Assembly (NCBI GenBank): GCA_035295665.1
Contig: DATGIQ010000010.1
Location: 1 to 8,528, forward strand
Length of the DNA: 8,528 nucleotides
Direction: 5' to 3'
Source: DATGIQ01 sp035295665
GTDB lineage: Bacteria > Planctomycetota > Planctomycetia > Gemmatales > Gemmataceae
The notes under the pieces were generated by a model. It made no database searches, was not told where the DNA came from, and saw only the letters and a list, made by a program, of their open reading frames with translations. Both the position numbers and the translations under genes were made by a program. Positions 5,301-8,528 of this stretch are shown one piece after another (within the stretch, counting starts at the first letter, position 1; every line of letters starts with the position of its first letter).

Positions 5301-7715
5301 ATTGTCAGTGGGAGATGGAACGGTGGCCGCGGCGCCGTGACTTGGGTGAATGGCAGCACAGGGTTCCACGGCGTGGTCTCGGCCGCCAACAGCCTCGTAG
5401 GCAGCAATCCCAATGACTATGTGGGCTCCGGTCCGCTCTCTGCCGGGATCATCCCCTTGCCTAACGGCAATTATGTGGTCGTCAGCTGGGAATGGAATGA
5501 CAATCGTGGGGCGGCGACCTGGGCAAACGGAAGCACGGCGATCAGTGGCACGATCTCCGCTGCCAACAGCCTGGTCGGCAGTGATCCGGGCGACCTGGTG
5601 GGTTCCGGGCTCGTCACGGTGCTGAGCAGCAGCGATTACGTGGTCTTGAGCGAATCCTGGAACGGACGTCGTGGAGCGGCAACATGGGAGAATGGCAGCG
5701 CTGCTACGAGCGGCACGATCTCCGCGGCCAATAGCCTCATCGGCAGCGACCCTGGTGACCAGGTTAGCAGCGGAGGCGTTGCCACGTTGGCGAACGGAAA
5801 CTACGTGGTTGTGAGTCCGACCTGGAACAACGAGGGGGCGGTAACCTGGGAAAATGGCCGCACGGGCGGCACCGGCATCCTCACTGCCGCCAATAGCCTG
5901 GTAGACGCCGGTTTTGCCCAGGTCACGGCTTTGGACAACGGTAACTACGTGGTGTCCAGTCCGGCGTGGAACGAGCAGCGTGGGGCAGTCACCTGGGGGA
6001 ATGGTGGGACGGGCACCAGCGGCGTGATCTCCGAGACCAATAGCCTTGTCGGCAGCAACCCCGGCGATCAGCTCGGCTACACCGGCACCGCCGGCCCGCC
6101 CATTCTCGCCTTGAGCAACGGCAATTATCTGGTTCAAAGCCCGATCTGGAACGGCCATCGTGGAGCCGTAACACTGGCGAGCAGCACAACCGGGCAAACG
6201 CTCGACGGCCACAATGTCGTTACACCACAGAATAGTTTGGTGGGACAGACGGCGGATGCGGGGCTCGGGGCGGTTGTACTGGATCCAAGCCAACAGTCGT
6301 TCGTCGCTCCCTTTGTGACCGAAGCGAGCGGCCGCGTTACGGTGGGCCTGACCGATCCGAATCAGCTCCGTTATGCCCGTGGTCAAGCGCAGGCCATGAC
6401 CGTTACGCCCGACTTCCTGACGCGGACCCTGGACACGGGCACATCGGTTGTGCTCCAGGCGAGCAACGACATTACGATCAATTCCCCGATCACTGTCACG
6501 GCCGGCGGCCACGGCGGGGCCTTGAGCCTCGAAGCTGGGCGGAGCATTCTACTGAACGCATCCATCCACATGGACAACGGTGCACTGACACTCATTGCCA
6601 ACGATCAACAGGCCGACGGAGTCGTGGATTCCCAGCGCGACATGGGCGACGCGGTCATCCGCATGGCCCCGGGCACGTCCCTGGACACCGGTTCGGGTGC
6701 GCTGTCGGCGGAGCTGCGTGACGGTGCCGGTCGGAGCCATCGCGAAAGCGGGGCGATCACCTTGCAGACCGTGACGGCCGGCTCGGCCACCGTGGTCAAC
6801 AACGGACCCAATCCCGGCAGTGACGTCACCCTTGGTTCCGTAACCACATCGGGTTCGCAATACTACGCCAGTCCCCACGGCATCACCACGGTCGCGGGCA
6901 ATCTGACTACCTCCGGTAGCTCGCTGACCTTTGCCGATTCCGTGGTGGTCAACGGCGGCGTCCTGGTCACGGCCGGGACCAATGCCGTCTCCTTCGTCGG
7001 TAACGGCACACAGACCCTGCAAGCCGGCAGCGGAGTCCGATTTGGCAACGTCAATCACACCGCCGGTGGCACGCTCCAGTTGAAAGGCGACCTCACGGTG
7101 GTCGGCAGTTTCGTCAATGGCGCCGGCACTTTCGATGCCAACGACCAGGCCGTAAGTGTGGCCAGTGCGGCAGCCCTCCTGGGCGGCACGTACCTGGCCG
7201 GCACCGCTCCCCAGACGTTCCACAGCGGTCTGGCGATCGTGGGCGGCACCCTGATGAGCTCAACCGGACCGATGGCGATCAGCGGCCCGGTCCGGCTACT
7301 AGGTGGCTCCCTCCGCGGAGTGGGCACCGTTGAGACGGTCACGGCGGCGGCTGGCACCATAGCGCCCGGCGGCGGCAATCCAGGTAGGTTGAACGTCACC
7401 GGCCGTGTCGCATTCAGCCCAGCGGCGAACCTGAATATTCTGCTTCAGGGTACAGAGGCGGGAACCGGCTACGCAGAGCTTCGGGCCGGCGGTCCAATCG
7501 ATCTGGGCGGGAGCACCCTCAGCCTCAACATCGGCTTCACGCCGTCGATCGGTAGTAGCTTCGAGATTGTGACCACGACCGGCGCCGCCTCGATCAATGG
7601 TACCTTCCGAGGATTGAGCGAAAAAACCATCTTCACGCAAAACGGATTCCAGTTCGAGATCACGTACCGGGGAGGCACGGACGGCAAGAGTGTTGCACTG
7701 ACGCGCTTGGCATAG
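2331..7715 (+). CDS. Giant repeat-rich surface protein: haemagglutinin-like region, FG-GAP-like repeat array and autotransporter-like C-terminus
   Basis: The product has 1794 residues. It starts with an Arg/Ser-rich segment and LESLEHRLQPG (33-43), a planctomycete exported-protein type of N-terminus rather than a classical signal peptide. Residues about 45-190 are Ser/Gly/Pro-rich. Residues 191-285 (FDAATGQLTI... onwards) look like a small beta domain. Residues about 291-551 resemble the beta-helix of filamentous haemagglutinins: many GG-x-V/I strands, GDGGRVLVWAGQSTTFDGSV, and an ending of LLLDPKNITID (541-551). Residues 583-1342 are tandem repeats. LQASNDITINSPI begins at 1375 and a Gly-rich beta-strand stretch follows. 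GTIAPGGGNPG (1675-1685) opens the C-terminal part, which looks like autotransporter-associated beta strands. The only cysteine is C82, as expected of an extracellular protein. I see no two-partner-secretion N-terminal domain, no membrane anchor and no sortase or PEP-CTERM-like tail, so the export route is unknown. The role is probably adhesion or cell-surface structure, inferred from domain style only. The gene has its own promoter and contains a G9 tract at 3656-3664. Confidence 0.88.
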   Translation: MRTRRSHRALQRVSPHVAGSKSSRSRRTFRPSLESLEHRLQPGDMILGSLATAPWGMGVASIEMPLGLSPNGPEPDGPPAICSNEDPASSLGPTSSSTATFAEGGSVHMLSADVLAGVPTHVDGPDPLTPGSHQALAGQEAVNLSAGVALLGSSTLSGEPSLATAGGELPFSSLALTGAGDVMSRMPQMFAAAPHMAFDAATGQLTIRSDAGQHTVHTTLTADGFVDVSLDGQRHSSNPASPSFDRALAGTTESALTGIRYVGSSGDTLSLDSQQPAAALHLQAAGASVVLGNVVTSGPLAVLASNVTVTGVVQSSRIDVAAGVFVNSGQLHAGGANGGQIHIQANNVLNAGPISADSTAPGGTAGEVSIAFTEAYVATTGAVDSASSVAGPAGHVTIDGGDTGHLFSSGRELATGSSGGVVELVSQDVVLDAATLDASGNVGGGSVWIGSASQGESLAEPNTATVTVTSASTIRADALQKGDGGRVLVWAGQSTTFDGSVSVRGGRAGGSGGIVDLSGEGGLSYGGSADASASLGRSGTLLLDPKNITIDAAPTGGFPQFDLMDPHPTASGGFGTYLSVLGKGNVVVTNPNDNLGGAKAGAVYLFDGLSGALISALVGSHPNDQVGYDLDFNSPIVLLSNGNYLIQSPFWNGNQGAVTWASGTTGISGTLSAANSLVGSSAGDELGFVNGGTEITPLDNGNYVVASPSWSQHRGAVTWGDGSTGVRGIVSAANSLVGSNSGDNVGRVLRLTNGNYVVESSLWNGTRGAVTWGSGSAGVSGLISAANSLVGSNPGDMVGSDPSGVNTVVSLNNGNYVVGSSSWNGRRGAVTWGNGTTGTNGTVSDANSFVGTNPQDQVGEILTPLSNSNYVAASPQWNGMRGAATWFNGSMATTGSVSAANSIVGSTPGDLVGSGSFSGGVVPVSNGNFVVLSSAWNSYRGAVTWGDGTTGVTGTVSQANSLVGSTPDDRVGFSGSDAPDVTLLSNGNYVIVSGRWNGGRGAVTWVNGSTGFHGVVSAANSLVGSNPNDYVGSGPLSAGIIPLPNGNYVVVSWEWNDNRGAATWANGSTAISGTISAANSLVGSDPGDLVGSGLVTVLSSSDYVVLSESWNGRRGAATWENGSAATSGTISAANSLIGSDPGDQVSSGGVATLANGNYVVVSPTWNNEGAVTWENGRTGGTGILTAANSLVDAGFAQVTALDNGNYVVSSPAWNEQRGAVTWGNGGTGTSGVISETNSLVGSNPGDQLGYTGTAGPPILALSNGNYLVQSPIWNGHRGAVTLASSTTGQTLDGHNVVTPQNSLVGQTADAGLGAVVLDPSQQSFVAPFVTEASGRVTVGLTDPNQLRYARGQAQAMTVTPDFLTRTLDTGTSVVLQASNDITINSPITVTAGGHGGALSLEAGRSILLNASIHMDNGALTLIANDQQADGVVDSQRDMGDAVIRMAPGTSLDTGSGALSAELRDGAGRSHRESGAITLQTVTAGSATVVNNGPNPGSDVTLGSVTTSGSQYYASPHGITTVAGNLTTSGSSLTFADSVVVNGGVLVTAGTNAVSFVGNGTQTLQAGSGVRFGNVNHTAGGTLQLKGDLTVVGSFVNGAGTFDANDQAVSVASAAALLGGTYLAGTAPQTFHSGLAIVGGTLMSSTGPMAISGPVRLLGGSLRGVGTVETVTAAAGTIAPGGGNPGRLNVTGRVAFSPAANLNILLQGTEAGTGYAELRAGGPIDLGGSTLSLNIGFTPSIGSSFEIVTTTGAASINGTFRGLSEKTIFTQNGFQFEITYRGGTDGKSVALTRLA
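3656..3664 (+). repeat. Nine-G homopolymer tract inside the surface-protein gene
   Basis: Nine consecutive G bases (followed by C) lie within the codons for Val-Gly-Gly-Gly in the haemagglutinin-like region, about residues 442-445 of the product. Gly could have been encoded with mixed third positions, as it is almost everywhere else in this gene. A gain or loss of one base here would shift the frame and truncate the protein to roughly a quarter of its length. Such tracts are known slippage sites in other bacterial surface genes; use as a switch here is inferred. Confidence 0.6.
4077..6356 (+). repeat. Tandem array of 13 full and one degenerate protein repeat units (48-60 residues each)
   Basis: Units begin at 4077, 4248, 4425, 4584, 4764, 4926, 5103, 5283, 5460, 5625, 5790, 5934 and 6114, with a degenerate half-unit at 6282-6356. 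The consensus is NGNYVVxSPxWNGxRGAVTW, then xNGTTGxxGxxSAANSLVGS, then xPGDxVG, a variable loop and a final L. The first unit is the most divergent and contains GAVYLFDGLSGALISALVGS, with NDQVG after it. That resembles FG-GAP / integrin-alpha-type beta-propeller repeats and links the whole array to that fold. Unit 10 (from 5790) is the shortest: it lacks the GSxPGDxVG segment. The last full unit (from 6114) has an insertion before NSLVG and lost the second Trp of the WNG...TW pair. Similar repeats are known in large haemagglutinin-like proteins of cyanobacteria and proteobacteria, possibly Pfam DUF5649 (from memory, unchecked). Confidence 0.9.
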
Positions 7716-7730
7716 ATCGTGTGCTGGGCC
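7716..7730. other. Fifteen-base convergent gene junction
   Basis: Only 15 bases separate the TAG of the giant gene (7713-7715) from the TAA of the minus-strand gene (7731-7733, complement). I see no hairpin followed by a T-run for either direction here, so termination signals must lie inside the opposite coding sequence, or termination is Rho-dependent. Confidence 0.6.
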
Positions 7731-8528
7731 TTACGGAGGAGAGCGATCCAGGAATGCGGGCTTCAAGGTCCAGGCTTGTCGCTTGGCCAATTCCATCATC
7801 GCCGGGGCACGGAAGCCGCGCGGGAAAATGACCCAGCCCCACAGGTCTGGTCCATCTTGGGCCACGTACTTTGCCGCCCCGAGCTTTGCCCGTTTCAGCT
7901 CGATGGTCGGGGGCATGGACTGGCCATCGACCAGGGTCTGCGTTACTTCGGCCAAGGCACGCAAATAACTCTCCGGCGAAACCGGCACACTACCAAGCCA
8001 GATCGCGGTCGGGACGCGTCCCTGCTTGCGCAAGTAATCGGCGACATTGGCGGCTGTGCGGCGAAACTGGCTGGCATCGGTCGTCACCGGCTCTGCCCCG
8101 CCGACCAACGCATTGCTTGGACCGTAGGGCGTGCGTTCCAGCGGGATCGAATCAGGAGTGCGGCCAGCACTGTGGTGGGCAATATAGTCGTTCAGAAGCT
8201 GGAAGATTTCGCTCGCAGCCAGCGCATAGTCTGTTGTGGTTTGGAAAGAAATCGAATCGGTGACACCGGCGGCAATCTGCTTCAGCTCGGCCAGCGCAAA
8301 TCGATGGTCCCGGGCTTTGTCCCGGTACAGCTTGGCCGCTTCGGTCGCCGTGATGAATTGGACATCGGCAAAGCGTTTCATGAAACGGATGTACTGTTCG
8401 AAGGTCTGATATGCCACGCTGCTCTCCTGGGGCGTCTTGGCGGGCGGCGATTTCCACTCTTCGCGCGGTGGGTTGGCCCCGTTGCGGAAGTTGACACCAT
8501 CCCAGAACTGCTGGTGCACAAACTCACA
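7731..8528 (-). CDS. C-terminal part of a probable polysaccharide-deacetylase-type protein with pseudomurein-binding-repeat-like segments (5' end outside window)
   Basis: The frame is open from the window edge to the TAA at 7733-7731, giving 265 visible residues. The codons before the GTG at 8519 are all sense and no ribosome binding site is evident, so the true start lies beyond 8528. Residues about 1-75 (VHQQFWDGVNF, then SVAYQTFEQYIRFMKRF and FITATEAAKLY) resemble the end of NodB-type polysaccharide deacetylases, where the substrate-side helices precede a threonine-rich strand. This is a recollection of family style; the catalytic Asp/His residues would be upstream. Residues about 102-137 (DYALAASEIFQLLNDYIA, then GRTP and a GP) and about 155-200 (VADYLRKQGRVPTAIWLG, then YLRALAEV) share the layout of pseudomurein-binding repeats: a Y/V-x-x-Y helix, GR-x-P, a short strand and an L-rich helix. 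The conserved-looking tail PDLWGWVIFPRGFRAP comes near the end. A role in cell-envelope polysaccharide modification or binding is inferred. It could instead be a planctomycete-specific protein of unknown function. Confidence 0.6.
   Translation of the reverse strand, partial: CEFVHQQFWDGVNFRNGANPPREEWKSPPAKTPQESSVAYQTFEQYIRFMKRFADVQFITATEAAKLYRDKARDHRFALAELKQIAAGVTDSISFQTTTDYALAASEIFQLLNDYIAHHSAGRTPDSIPLERTPYGPSNALVGGAEPVTTDASQFRRTAANVADYLRKQGRVPTAIWLGSVPVSPESYLRALAEVTQTLVDGQSMPPTIELKRAKLGAAKYVAQDGPDLWGWVIFPRGFRAPAMMELAKRQAWTLKPAFLDRSPP

Noticed and set aside
4077..6356. CRISPR array or non-coding tandem repeat
   Set aside because: The periodicity (144-180 bases) is imperfect, conserved at the amino-acid level with synonymous changes, and in frame throughout. 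These are protein repeats.
5124..6512. 462-codon open frame on the minus strand inside the repeat array
   Set aside because: It is the shadow of a repeated coding sequence: each repeat lacks stops in the same antisense frame, so a long open frame arises automatically. It has no family-like sequence and no start signal.
7620..7715. C-terminal sorting signal (PEP-CTERM, sortase or membrane anchor) on the giant protein
   Set aside because: The C-terminus ends in a beta-strand-like GG-x-DGKSVALTRLA with no hydrophobic helix, sorting motif or basic tail.

Overview
The window looks like chromosomal DNA of a planctomycete, most likely a Gemmata-type lineage. GC content is high by eye (not computed). 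The best lineage marker is the N-terminus of the giant surface protein: an Arg/Ser-rich stretch followed by an LExLEHRLQPG-type motif. I know that kind of N-terminus mainly from planctomycete exported proteins. The lineage is an inference; no rRNA gene is present.

Layout. (1) 2-853, plus strand: the C-terminal two thirds of ClpX, the AAA+ unfoldase of the ClpXP protease; the N-terminus lies outside the window. (2) 854-975: a short spacer dominated by a very long polypurine/polypyrimidine hairpin (871-922). (3) 976-1989, plus strand: a YhaM-type protein (OB-fold plus HD phosphohydrolase domain), probably a 3'-5' exoribonuclease, with a clear ribosome binding site before a GTG start. (4) 1990-2330: a 341-base gap. 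It holds a decayed fragment (2027-2140) resembling the last 38 residues of the giant protein, then a strong sigma-70-type promoter with a palindromic -10 box, then an untranslated leader. (5) 2331-7715, plus strand: a 1794-residue, almost cysteine-free, probably surface-exposed protein. It has a haemagglutinin-like beta-helix region, about thirteen and a half tandem repeats of 48-60 residues (4077-6356), and an autotransporter-like beta-strand C-terminus. (6) 7731-8528, minus strand: the C-terminal part of a probable polysaccharide-deacetylase-type protein with two segments resembling pseudomurein-binding repeats. It converges on the giant gene with only 15 bases between the stop codons.

How they fit together. 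clpX and the YhaM-like gene may be read together as a protein- and RNA-turnover pair, with the hairpin possibly setting how much transcription passes through. The giant gene has its own promoter and is a separate cell-surface unit. The minus-strand gene may also act on the envelope, but nothing in the sequence ties it functionally to the giant protein.

The most unusual points are the orphan C-terminal remnant upstream of the giant gene, the FG-GAP-like repeat array that could form two seven-bladed propellers, the nine-G tract inside the surface gene, and the symmetric promoter. I see no defence system, RNA gene, insertion sequence or CRISPR array.
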